Shown here: one piece after another, positions 47,552 through 54,678 of the stretch
How the letters are laid out: each line of letters starts with the position of its first letter
How positions within the stretch are numbered: position 1 is the stretch's first letter
DNA from: Pedobacter lusitanus
GTDB lineage: Bacteria; Bacteroidota; Bacteroidia; Sphingobacteriales; Sphingobacteriaceae
Length of the DNA stretch: 64,000 nucleotides
NCBI RefSeq assembly: GCF_040026395.1
Contig: NZ_CP157278.1
Span: forward strand, 806,001-870,000
Direction of reading: 5' to 3'
Position numbers and translations under genes: made by a program
Notes under the pieces: model-generated
Seen by the model: the letters and a program-made list of their open reading frames with translations, nothing else
The model's database searches: none
Told to the model about the DNA's origin: nothing

Positions 47552-48538
47552 TTAACCAATAGTCTCTTTAATCAGTTTGGTATAGAAATCATTTAGTTTC
47601 AGTCCGAAAGCAGCGACCTGCTGAGGGATGAAGCTCGTTACTGTCTGTCCCGGGATCGTGTTGATTTCAATAAAACAGAAATCACCTTCATCACCAGTTA
47701 AAATAAAATCAATTCTCACTACCCCTCTGCAATTGAGCTTAGCATAAACAGCTGTTGCAATCTCTTCCACACGTTTACGGGTTTCAGGGCGCAAAGGGGC
47801 CGGCGTTGTTTCAACAGCAACACCAGGAGTATATTTTGCTTCGAAATCAAAGAATTCTTTAGCCGTCTCCACTTCAGTAGCAGGCAGTACTGTGATTTTT
47901 CCATCCAGTTTAACTACACCAACAGTAAACTCGCGTCCTTCAATAAACTCTTCAATCAGAATCTGGTTATCCTCTTTAAAAGCCTTATCAATTGCTGTTT
48001 GCAGATCATACTGGTTTTTCACTTTGCTCATGCCGATACTGCTGCCGCCATTGTTCGGTTTTACAAAATATGGAAGCTTAAGCGAGCTCTTGATATCAGA
48101 AAGATTATAAGGTGTTTCCTTAAAAATCTGAACAGATTTAGCGATATGTAAATTTGGAATATCCTGCACAATTGCTTTGGTATACCCCTTATTCATGGTC
48201 ACGGCAGAAGTCAGCGCATCACAGGTTGTATAAGGCAGTCCCAGCATATCAAAATATCCCTGCAATTTACCATCTTCACCCGGAGCGCCGTGAATTGCAA
48301 TAAAAACCCCGTCAAAAGTGATCTTTCTTCCATTATAAAGTACAGAAAAGTCATTACGGTCTACCTCTATCCTGACAGAATCAACAGGCTCATAAAACCA
48401 GCCCTGCTGAGTCAGCATGATTTTATAAACATCAAATTTATCAGGATCAAGATTATGTGCGATAGTTGCGGCACTTTTCACAGAAATCACCCATTCCCCT
48501 GTTGTCCCTCCGGTTATTAACGCTATTACTTTTTTCAT
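47552..48538 (-). CDS. ddl: D-alanine--D-alanine ligase
   Basis: An ATP-grasp enzyme that makes the D-Ala-D-Ala end of peptidoglycan precursors. ALITGGTTGEWVISVKSA at the start, LPYFVKPNNGGSSIGMSKV for ATP binding, LIEEFIEGREFTVGVV, and FIEINTIPGQTVTSFIPQQ with the Mg ligands identify it. The usual N-terminal GGxSxEhxVS reads GGTTGEWVIS here, a variant of the substrate loop. The length of 328 residues is normal. It is divergent from the PASTA-mltG genes, all of which concern the cell wall. Confidence 0.93.
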   Translation of the reverse strand: MKKVIALITGGTTGEWVISVKSAATIAHNLDPDKFDVYKIMLTQQGWFYEPVDSVRIEVDRNDFSVLYNGRKITFDGVFIAIHGAPGEDGKLQGYFDMLGLPYTTCDALTSAVTMNKGYTKAIVQDIPNLHIAKSVQIFKETPYNLSDIKSSLKLPYFVKPNNGGSSIGMSKVKNQYDLQTAIDKAFKEDNQILIEEFIEGREFTVGVVKLDGKITVLPATEVETAKEFFDFEAKYTPGVAVETTPAPLRPETRKRVEEIATAVYAKLNCRGVVRIDFILTGDEGDFCFIEINTIPGQTVTSFIPQQVAAFGLKLNDFYTKLIKETIG

Positions 48539-48612
48539 TATTTTTATTCTTGTTTTGTCGGTTATTTATATTTCACCAGATGCTCAGGCGCACCAGATGT
48601 TTTTAAGGCCGG

Positions 48613-48676
48613 TGAAAGTGTCGTGTACTAATTACAGATGCACTACGTTTAGTGTAAGCTGCACCTGACACTTTCA
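48613..48676. repeat. Nested stem-loop between ddl and the PASTA gene
   Basis: TGAAAGTGTC (48613-48622) pairs with GACACTTTCA (48667-48676), and inside it CAG-atg-CACTA-CGTT-TAGTG-taag-CTG folds again. The divergent region 48539-48820 has no ORF. It carries a promoter -7 element TAAATTTG at 48783-48790 ahead of the PASTA gene. Confidence 0.55.
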
Positions 48677-48820
48677 TCCTGAATATTTCTGATTAATCAA
48701 ATTAACGATAAGATATGGCTCAAAAATATTAAAATAGTTTATTCAGATCTCATTTAAATTCCGATAAAATATAATTTTAGTCTAAATTTGAGCCAAATAC
48801 TACGTACACAAAATAAATAA

Positions 48821-49588
48821 ATGGCAAAATTCATTTCCTACTTACAAACTAAATCATTCAGAAACAACCTTTTCGCTGCCATCGCTACTGTAGCTGTGCT
48901 TCTTTTCGTTGCATTTTTCAGTTTGCGTTATTATACCAAGCATGGTCAGGGATTAAATGTACCGGCAGTAAAAGGCCTGTCTTTTAATCAGGCTGTAACC
49001 AAATTAGAAGATCTGGGTTTACGTTACGAAGTAGACTCTGTATATATAATGGATATGCCACCGGGAACTGTAATTGATCAGGATCCAGAAGCCAATACTT
49101 TTGTAAAAGATAACCGTACAATTTATCTGACTATCAATACAGCGCAGGCACCAAATGTTAAATTCCCTGACATCCAGTTTAAATCTTTCATAGAAGCACA
49201 GGCTATAATCGCCAGTTTCGGATTAAAAGTTGGAGATACCGTATATAAAGCAGATGTCAGCAGAGATGTTGTGCTGGAAGTTTCATTTGGCGGATCAGCT
49301 ATAAAACCAGGGGATGTAATCCCGAAAGGTTCCAAAATAGACTTGCTTTTAGGTGATGGACGTGGAAACGAGGATGTAGAAATTCCAACTCTTTTAGGTT
49401 TCACCAAAGACGAAGCTGTGTTCTCTTTAAAAGGTTCAAATCTTAAACTGGGAACGATAACCTATGATGGCAATATTACTGACACTGCAAATGCCGTTAT
49501 CACTGCACAAAGCCCTGCTCTTTCAGATTCACTTTCAAAAGTTAAAATCGGAACAGCAGTAAACATTACCCTGTCTAACAAGAAATAA
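48821..49588 (+). CDS. PASTA-domain membrane protein
   Basis: A 255-residue protein with one N-terminal membrane helix (about residues 17-34, LFAAIATVAVLLFVAFFSL) and three extracytoplasmic PASTA repeats (about 45-112, 115-183 and 186-254). Each opens with the typical V/IPxLxGxxxxxA pattern, for instance VPAVKGLSFNQAVTKLEDLG and IPTLLGFTKDEAVFSLKG. PASTA repeats bind muropeptides or wall polymers and usually belong to Ser/Thr kinases or PBPs; here there is no kinase domain. It lies 27 bases before mltG on the same strand. Confidence 0.92.
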   Translation: MAKFISYLQTKSFRNNLFAAIATVAVLLFVAFFSLRYYTKHGQGLNVPAVKGLSFNQAVTKLEDLGLRYEVDSVYIMDMPPGTVIDQDPEANTFVKDNRTIYLTINTAQAPNVKFPDIQFKSFIEAQAIIASFGLKVGDTVYKADVSRDVVLEVSFGGSAIKPGDVIPKGSKIDLLLGDGRGNEDVEIPTLLGFTKDEAVFSLKGSNLKLGTITYDGNITDTANAVITAQSPALSDSLSKVKIGTAVNITLSNKK

Positions 49589-49615
49589 GCGCATAAATCA
49601 GAATTTCAATTTTCT

Positions 49616-50671
49616 ATGACAACTGAAACCACCAAAGAAATTAAAAAGAGCACTAAAATCATATGGGCTGCAGTTTTAATCCTGCTCGTTGCAGGCGCAT
49701 TTTACGGTCTGAAACTTTATAAAGTTTACTTCGCTCCCAACATCAGCGGTAAAGAGCAATATCTGTATATCAAAACAGGTTCTACGATAGATGACCTGTA
49801 TAAAGAGATCAAGAGTAAAGACTTGCTGACTGATGTCGGAAGTTTTAGTCAGGCAGCAGTAAAAATGGATCTGGAACAACGTTTAAAACCTGGTCGCTAT
49901 AAACTGGCTAAAGGAATGAATAACCGCAGTCTGATTAACCTGATCAAGGCTGGTAATCAGGAGCCTGTTAAACTGAAGTTCCATAACATCAGGAAAAAAG
50001 AAGAATTTGCAGCTTATCTTTCAAAGAGCCTCGAAGCAGATTCCCTAACCTTTTTAAAGGTACTGGATTCAGCTGCGCTGGTAGAAAAATACGGTTTCAC
50101 CCTTGATAACAGCTATACCATGTTCATCCCGAATACCTATGAGATGTACTGGAATACCACTCCGATTGAATTCTTTAACAGAATGCAGAAAGAGTATGAT
50201 AAATTCTGGACTGCGGCACGTAAACAAAAAGCAGCAGCTTTGAATTTAACTCCTCAGCAGGTAACTATTCTGGCGTCAATAGTTGACGGAGAAGCTTTAT
50301 ACGACAAAGAAATGCCTTCTATTGCAGGTCTGTATCTGAATCGTCTGAATAAAGGCATTTTACTACAGGCAGATCCGACTGTAATTTTCGCCAATGGTGA
50401 TTTCACCGTGAAAAGAGTAACCGGACCATTATTACGTGTAGATTCTAAATACAACACCTATAAATATGCAGGTTTGCCTCCGGGTCCGATCATGATGCCA
50501 AGTATCAATGCTATTGATGCCGTGTTAAACCACGAGCACAACAATTATATATATATGTGTGCTAAAGCTGATTTCTCCGGTTATCATGCATTTGCGGAGA
50601 CTAAAGCACAACATGAAATCAATGCAAAAGCATACAGAGCAGCGCTGGATAAACGTAACATTTTCAAATAG
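49616..50671 (+). CDS. mltG: Endolytic murein transglycosylase MltG
   Basis: A 351-residue inner membrane protein with one N-terminal helix (about residues 13-31), a LysM-like subdomain (YLYIKTGSTIDDLYKEI) and the YceG catalytic domain. The catalytic Glu lies in ILASIVDGEALYDKEMPSIAGLYLNRL, and the ending GPIMMPSINAIDAVLNHEHNNYIYM is diagnostic. It cuts nascent glycan strands and helps set their length. It stands between the PASTA gene and a thioesterase in a rightward run, and wall synthesis is the shared theme with ddl. Confidence 0.95.
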   Translation: MTTETTKEIKKSTKIIWAAVLILLVAGAFYGLKLYKVYFAPNISGKEQYLYIKTGSTIDDLYKEIKSKDLLTDVGSFSQAAVKMDLEQRLKPGRYKLAKGMNNRSLINLIKAGNQEPVKLKFHNIRKKEEFAAYLSKSLEADSLTFLKVLDSAALVEKYGFTLDNSYTMFIPNTYEMYWNTTPIEFFNRMQKEYDKFWTAARKQKAAALNLTPQQVTILASIVDGEALYDKEMPSIAGLYLNRLNKGILLQADPTVIFANGDFTVKRVTGPLLRVDSKYNTYKYAGLPPGPIMMPSINAIDAVLNHEHNNYIYMCAKADFSGYHAFAETKAQHEINAKAYRAALDKRNIFK

Positions 50672-50674
50672 GCC

Positions 50675-51082
50675 ATGTATACACACAGTACAAAGATCAG
50701 GGTAAGATATAGTGAGACTGATCAGATGGGCTATGTTTATAATGGAAACTATGCACAATATTACGAAGTTGGACGGGTAGAAATGCTGAGAAGTTTAGGC
50801 ATGACCTATGGTAAAATGGAAGAAACCGGGGTGATGTTGCCTTTGCTGGAACTTAAATGTAAATTTATCAAACCAGCGTTTTACGATCAGGAGATTACGA
50901 TTAAAACCTCGATCAAAGAACTTCCCGGAGTGCGCATGTCATTTGACTATGAACTGTATAATGAAAAAGAAGAATTGATTAATATCGGATCTACTATCCT
51001 GGTATTTTTTGATATGATAAAAAAGAAACCGTGCCCTCCGCCAGACTATTTTCTGGAAAAGATTGCACCATATTATGAATAA
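50675..51082 (+). CDS. YbgC/FadM-type acyl-CoA thioesterase
   Basis: A 135-residue hotdog-fold protein. IRVRYSETDQMGYVYNGNYAQYYEVGRVEMLR carries the conserved Asp of the 4HBT family in the SETDQMG loop. It hydrolyses acyl-CoA or acyl-ACP esters, with phospholipid-linked roles for relatives in the Tol-Pal neighbourhood. It starts 3 bases after the mltG stop and ends directly at the start of the BrkB gene (TAAATG), so the run mltG-thioesterase-BrkB is coupled. Confidence 0.92.
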   Translation: MYTHSTKIRVRYSETDQMGYVYNGNYAQYYEVGRVEMLRSLGMTYGKMEETGVMLPLLELKCKFIKPAFYDQEITIKTSIKELPGVRMSFDYELYNEKEELINIGSTILVFFDMIKKKPCPPPDYFLEKIAPYYE

Positions 51083-52048
51083 ATGAACTGGGTACACAGA
51101 CAACTTTTAAGGATTAGGCTATATTCTTTATTTATAGACTGGACAAAAGTTTATGTACTGCCAGGTTTTAGTCCTATCCCGCTTTATACTGTAGCTTCCT
51201 TTTTTTTCAGGGAGCTGGGTAAGGATTCTTTAGTCAATAAAGCATCCTCGCTTGCGTATACATTTATGCTGGCTATTTTCCCGGGTATTATCTTTCTTTT
51301 CACTCTGATTCCATTTATCCCCAAGCGTATCGGTTTTCAGGATCAGCTGATGGTTCTTTTACAGCTGATTCTCCCTGCACAGGCATACAAGGCATTTGAA
51401 GCTACCTTGTCTGAGATTATTAAAATTCAGAATGGAAAATTACTATCCTTTGGTATTATCCTGTCTGTGTTCTTTGCCACAAACGGGATGCACAGCCTGA
51501 TGAATGCTTTCAACAAGTCATCACTGATCGTGGAGACCAGAACATGGCTTAAACAGCGGCTTATTGCTTTAGTCCTTACTTTCGTGCTGGCAATATCCCT
51601 GATCATTACTATAGGGGCAATGACTGTTGGGGAAATTGCTTTAAATTACATCAACAAAGGCTTACATATCAAAGGTCATTTTATTGCTTACATCATAGAT
51701 ATTTCCAGGTGGGCTTTGCTTGGTGTCCTTTATTTTGTGACGATATCGATTCTTTACCGTTACGGGCCTGCCAATACCAAGAAATGGCGTTTCTTTAGTC
51801 CTGGTTCCTGGCTGGCTACTATCCTGGCCTTCCTGACCATCTGGGGATTTTCCTTCTATATCAATCACTTTGGTTCTTACAATAAAGTATACGGTTCGAT
51901 AGGTACATTAATTGTAATTATGATCTGGTTATACCTGAATTCTCTGATACTTTTGATCGGTTTTGAGCTGAATGCGAGCGTTGATCTGACTAAACGCAGT
52001 GTCAGAATCATCAAACAGCCCTTCAATTTGTTCAAAAAAACACCTTAA
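51083..52048 (+). CDS. YihY/BrkB-family inner membrane protein
   Basis: A 321-residue protein with six predicted membrane helices. LVNKASSLAYTFMLAIFPGIIFLFTLIPF, FATNGMHSLMNAFNKS, and the ending YGSIGTLIVIMIWLYLNSLILLIGFELNA are family signatures. The family was once called ribonuclease BN by mistake; recent proposals link some members to lipid transport across the cell envelope. It closes the rightward run from the PASTA gene. Confidence 0.92.
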   Translation: MNWVHRQLLRIRLYSLFIDWTKVYVLPGFSPIPLYTVASFFFRELGKDSLVNKASSLAYTFMLAIFPGIIFLFTLIPFIPKRIGFQDQLMVLLQLILPAQAYKAFEATLSEIIKIQNGKLLSFGIILSVFFATNGMHSLMNAFNKSSLIVETRTWLKQRLIALVLTFVLAISLIITIGAMTVGEIALNYINKGLHIKGHFIAYIIDISRWALLGVLYFVTISILYRYGPANTKKWRFFSPGSWLATILAFLTIWGFSFYINHFGSYNKVYGSIGTLIVIMIWLYLNSLILLIGFELNASVDLTKRSVRIIKQPFNLFKKTP

Positions 52049-52123
52049 AAGGGGGCAAAATTCATTTTTTCTATCTCTGTTTTAACAAGTTATGAATTAA
52101 CTGTTAAAAAATTAACATCATTA

Positions 52124-52154
52124 TTTGCAGAATCAACAGGTATTCGTACTTTTG
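52124..52154 (+). promoter_or_regulatory. Promoter of tRNA-Ser copy 1
   Basis: TTTG (52124-52127), a 19-bp spacer and TACTTTTG (52147-52154) give an exact TTTG-N19-TAnnTTTG promoter ending 4 bases before the tRNA. Confidence 0.8.
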
Positions 52155-52158
52155 TCGC

Positions 52159-52248
52159 GGAGAGTTGTCAGAGTGGTCGATTGAGGCAGTCTTGAAAACT
52201 GTTGACCTGTCAAAGGGTCCGCGGGTTCGAATCCCCCACTCTCCGCCA
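52159..52248 (+). tRNA. tRNA-Ser (anticodon TGA), copy 1
   Basis: The 90-nt gene includes the encoded CCA end. Acceptor strands GGAGAGT and ACTCTCC pair fully, with G as discriminator. The anticodon loop CTTGAAA holds TGA, flanked by CAGT/ACTG. The long variable arm (GACC-loop-GGTC) marks a class II tRNA, and GGTTCGAATCC is the T loop. It differs from copy 2 at only two positions, a compensating pair in the variable arm. Confidence 0.97.
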
Positions 52249-52251
52249 GGC

Positions 52252-52282
52252 AAAAATGCTACCCCAAAGGGGTGGCATTTTT
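52252..52282 (+). terminator. Terminator of tRNA-Ser copy 1
   Basis: AAAAATGCTACCCC (52252-52265) pairs with 52269-52282 (one G-T pair) around AAA and ends in a T run. A second stem-loop follows at 52284-52330 (GTTTTAAATC and GATTTAAAAC outer arms with GGCCT/AGGCC inside). Confidence 0.85.
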
Positions 52283-52436
52283 TGTTTTAAATCGGCCTGA
52301 GCTCTTCAGCTCATAGGCCAGATTTAAAACAAAAAATTGCCAGGAGCGCAGCGACAGCATTTTTGCCTGAGGCCTCCCCCCTCAGGGATCAGCGAGAGTA
52401 ACGAGCTAATCCTCATTGGAGAATATCCCGGAGTAA

Positions 52437-53519
52437 TTATCTTCCAGCTTTCTTAAGACCCTGAAAAGCCAGACCATCAATAATACTTGAAGTAAAGTAT
52501 CTCACAATAAAAGTATTATTAAATTTATTTTTAAAAGTTGTAGTTTCATTATTGCTGAATGTAAGATTAACCGTTGCTGCAATTTTCAAAGCATCAGCTG
52601 CAGGAATCTGGAATTTACCTGTCAGGTCCGAAGCAATAGACTGTATATTTATTTTGGTCTTGTCAAACGTTCCATCTAACCTGATAGCCACCAAAGCCGT
52701 ATTTGCAGCAGCTTTATCCGAGTTTACGTAACGTTTAACACTTCTGGAAAATTGATCATTTCCTATTTGCGACAAGTCTGCATTTGAGATGTGAGCCTCA
52801 ATTTTGGCAATATAAGCAGGATGAAGTCTTGCATCAATGTAAATCCCTTTAAGTACTGTAGACTCATCTGAGAGAGAACTAAAGTACGCTTTAACTTTAG
52901 CACTGAGTTCAGCATTGTTACTGACTTTAATCGTATCTAATTGTGCAACAAGATTGGCAGTAGCCTGTTTAACCTTCTTCTTATCAACAGAAAACTGATT
53001 AGTGATTATTTCATATCTGCTCAAAAGAATATAATCCTTTATCAGTTTGGGTGTTGCAAACAGAATTTTTTTCTTGTCAGCTATACTTGTATTAACAGAG
53101 TCTACGATATAAGATTTTAGTTTGAGATACTTAACATCATCAATTACTTCAGGGTGATTACTCTCTACTGCCCCTATCCCATAACTTTTATAATAATCAA
53201 AATCGATAGCATCTAAAAATGGAAAACTGGAATTTTGCAGAGAGAGGTTAAAGAGATCTAAAGTTTCCGTTTTTTTAAAGTCTGGCCTGAACGATCCCAG
53301 GCTATAGAAATATTCGTCATTTTTCTGGGAACTCAGTTGTGATGGAATTGCGGTTTGGTACCATTGCGTACCATTGCTAAATCTATTTTGACCAGTAACC
53401 TCAACGGCATTAAATTTAATATTAAAAATCTTGACCCTTTCCTGTGAAAAAGATTCTTGCGGTAAAAGTATGAAGGTGAACACCCCTAATACCAGAGGTA
53501 ATAATACATTTTTTTTCAT
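52437..53519 (-). CDS. Unknown secreted protein in the RHS island
   Basis: I do not recognise a family. The 360-residue protein has a signal peptide (about residues 1-25, ending near FSQE), then a mixed domain with no Cys residues and many Asn, Lys and Ser. About residues 180-270 look helical with repeated TANLVAQL and SAKVKAYF patterns. The ending SIIDGLAFQGLKKAGR is basic. It is the most distal gene of the leftward island, 343 bp beyond the lipoprotein gene, so it may be separately transcribed. It could be another secreted part or unrelated cargo. Confidence 0.55.
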   Translation of the reverse strand: MKKNVLLPLVLGVFTFILLPQESFSQERVKIFNIKFNAVEVTGQNRFSNGTQWYQTAIPSQLSSQKNDEYFYSLGSFRPDFKKTETLDLFNLSLQNSSFPFLDAIDFDYYKSYGIGAVESNHPEVIDDVKYLKLKSYIVDSVNTSIADKKKILFATPKLIKDYILLSRYEIITNQFSVDKKKVKQATANLVAQLDTIKVSNNAELSAKVKAYFSSLSDESTVLKGIYIDARLHPAYIAKIEAHISNADLSQIGNDQFSRSVKRYVNSDKAAANTALVAIRLDGTFDKTKINIQSIASDLTGKFQIPAADALKIAATVNLTFSNNETTTFKNKFNNTFIVRYFTSSIIDGLAFQGLKKAGR

Positions 53520-53614
53520 TTTCGAGGCTATTTAGACACTTAAATCTAATAATTAAATATTTAAAAAACAGGCATTTATACTTAATAAAAATATCATTAA
53601 GCATATAAACGCAG

Positions 53615-53752
53615 TCATTCCGAATAAGACTGCCTTCTTATCAGTTTCTTCAATCTTAATACCTCCTGTAAAATCGGCACCAACTTCTTACCCACCTCAA
53701 CATTAACCACGAAAAAACACTGTTTCGCGATGCGTGCAGGAACCCATACTGA
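53615..53752 (-). pseudogene. Possible decayed coding fragment
   Basis: Within the 343-bp gap 53520-53862, the minus strand has 45 open codons with no Met and a protein-like reading (VPARIAKQCFFVVNVEVG, then VPILQEVLRLKKLI). An in-frame stop precedes it after similar-looking sequence. The gap also has a hairpin AACCGTT-gACCC/GGGT-tAACGGTT at 53809-53846, probably ending the lipoprotein transcript. The call as a gene relic is weak. Confidence 0.2.
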
Positions 53753-53862
53753 TCAGTTCTGGGCTAAATACCTTAAAATACTGACTTGTAAATAGAATCA
53801 GGTCAAATAACCGTTGACCCGTAGAAAAATCACTGGGTTAACGGTTAACCGAATTAATCCTC

Positions 53863-54309
53863 TTAGTCTTCAAGCCTTGTCAAACCAGCAAGTACATATT
53901 TAGCGTTTCCGGGTATAGAAAATGATTGAGGTGCTACTATCGTAATTTCGCTGGGAGTATCCTTTTTTATGTTTTTATGCTCAAGAGCAAAATTCTCATG
54001 CAATTTCTCCATAGCAAAGGCCACTTTCTGACAACTATCAAAAACATACACTGTATCTCCACTATTAATCCTCAGACAGACGTAAAGATTTGCGTTCAAC
54101 TTCCCAGCCTTGCATGGCTCTTCATTTGGATAGGTCTCTAAGATCCTAATATCAGTATAAGTTTTCTCTGTAAAAACGGCTTTACTGAATTTACTAAGCT
54201 GAATTTTTTTATTTACTGTGGCAACTTTTGTACTATCAGCACATGAAATCGCCGATAGTACAAGTAAAACGCGGAGACCTTTTAAAAGGTTGCTATAGAT
54301 ACATCTCAT
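53863..54309 (-). CDS. Unknown lipoprotein in the RHS island
   Basis: A 148-residue protein with a lipoprotein signal and lipobox LSAISC (Cys23), so it should be anchored in a membrane facing the periplasm or surface. Four further Cys positions (EEPCKAG, YVCLRI, DSCQKV) could form disulfides. No family is recognised. It lies 69 bases downstream of the 98-residue membrane protein that follows the lipase-tipped RHS gene, a place where accessory or second immunity proteins are often found. That role is an inference from position only. Confidence 0.6.
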   Translation of the reverse strand: MRCIYSNLLKGLRVLLVLSAISCADSTKVATVNKKIQLSKFSKAVFTEKTYTDIRILETYPNEEPCKAGKLNANLYVCLRINSGDTVYVFDSCQKVAFAMEKLHENFALEHKNIKKDTPSEITIVAPQSFSIPGNAKYVLAGLTRLED

Positions 54310-54378
54310 TTGTGGAGAGTTATTCAGTTTAAACTCTTTGTATTCTCTTTGATCTCAAATATGGTAATACCACAACAA

Positions 54379-54675
54379 CTATAGCATACTCATTTTTACA
54401 ATATGATAAACAATAATACCACCCGTAAGTAAAGTAATAAAACCATTTATATACCAGAATTTCTTAAACCATTCTCTAAAGAAAAACATATTGAATAAAC
54501 TAATCAGAAATGTTCCACAAATTAATCCAATAATAGCATAAGTTCGTAATACAAACGGAACTTCAGAACTAGAACTGGAGCCAGCACTTAAAGCGGGGAT
54601 GAATAATCCAAAGAGAAAACAAGAGCCTATCCATAACAAGTACAAACCGATTGCACCAAATCTATTATTTTTCAT
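54379..54675 (-). CDS. Small three-helix membrane protein, candidate immunity protein
   Basis: The 98-residue protein has three hydrophobic helices: about residues 9-30 (IGLYLLWIGSCFLFGLFIPA), 42-66 (VLRTYAIIGLICGTFLISL) and 76-93 (INGFITLLTGGIIVYHIV), joined by a Ser-rich loop and a basic aromatic loop (FFREWFKKFWY). No family is recognised. It starts 3 bases after the RHS stop codon, the classic place for an immunity gene paired with a polymorphic toxin. A membrane location would suit protection from a lipase. Immunity is inferred, not shown. Confidence 0.6.
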   Translation of the reverse strand: MKNNRFGAIGLYLLWIGSCFLFGLFIPALSAGSSSSSEVPFVLRTYAIIGLICGTFLISLFNMFFFREWFKKFWYINGFITLLTGGIIVYHIVKMSML

Positions 54676-54678
54676 AAT

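Larger units (their letters stand above)
52124..52412 (+). repeat. tRNA-Ser unit repeat, copy 1 (about 290 bp)
   Basis: From the promoter through the tRNA, terminator, second stem-loop and a trailing stretch ending CGAGCTAATCC, this unit matches 63073-63361 in the same direction, at roughly 85-90% by eye. Similarity stops right after CTAATCC. The two copies bracket the RHS island. Confidence 0.85.
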
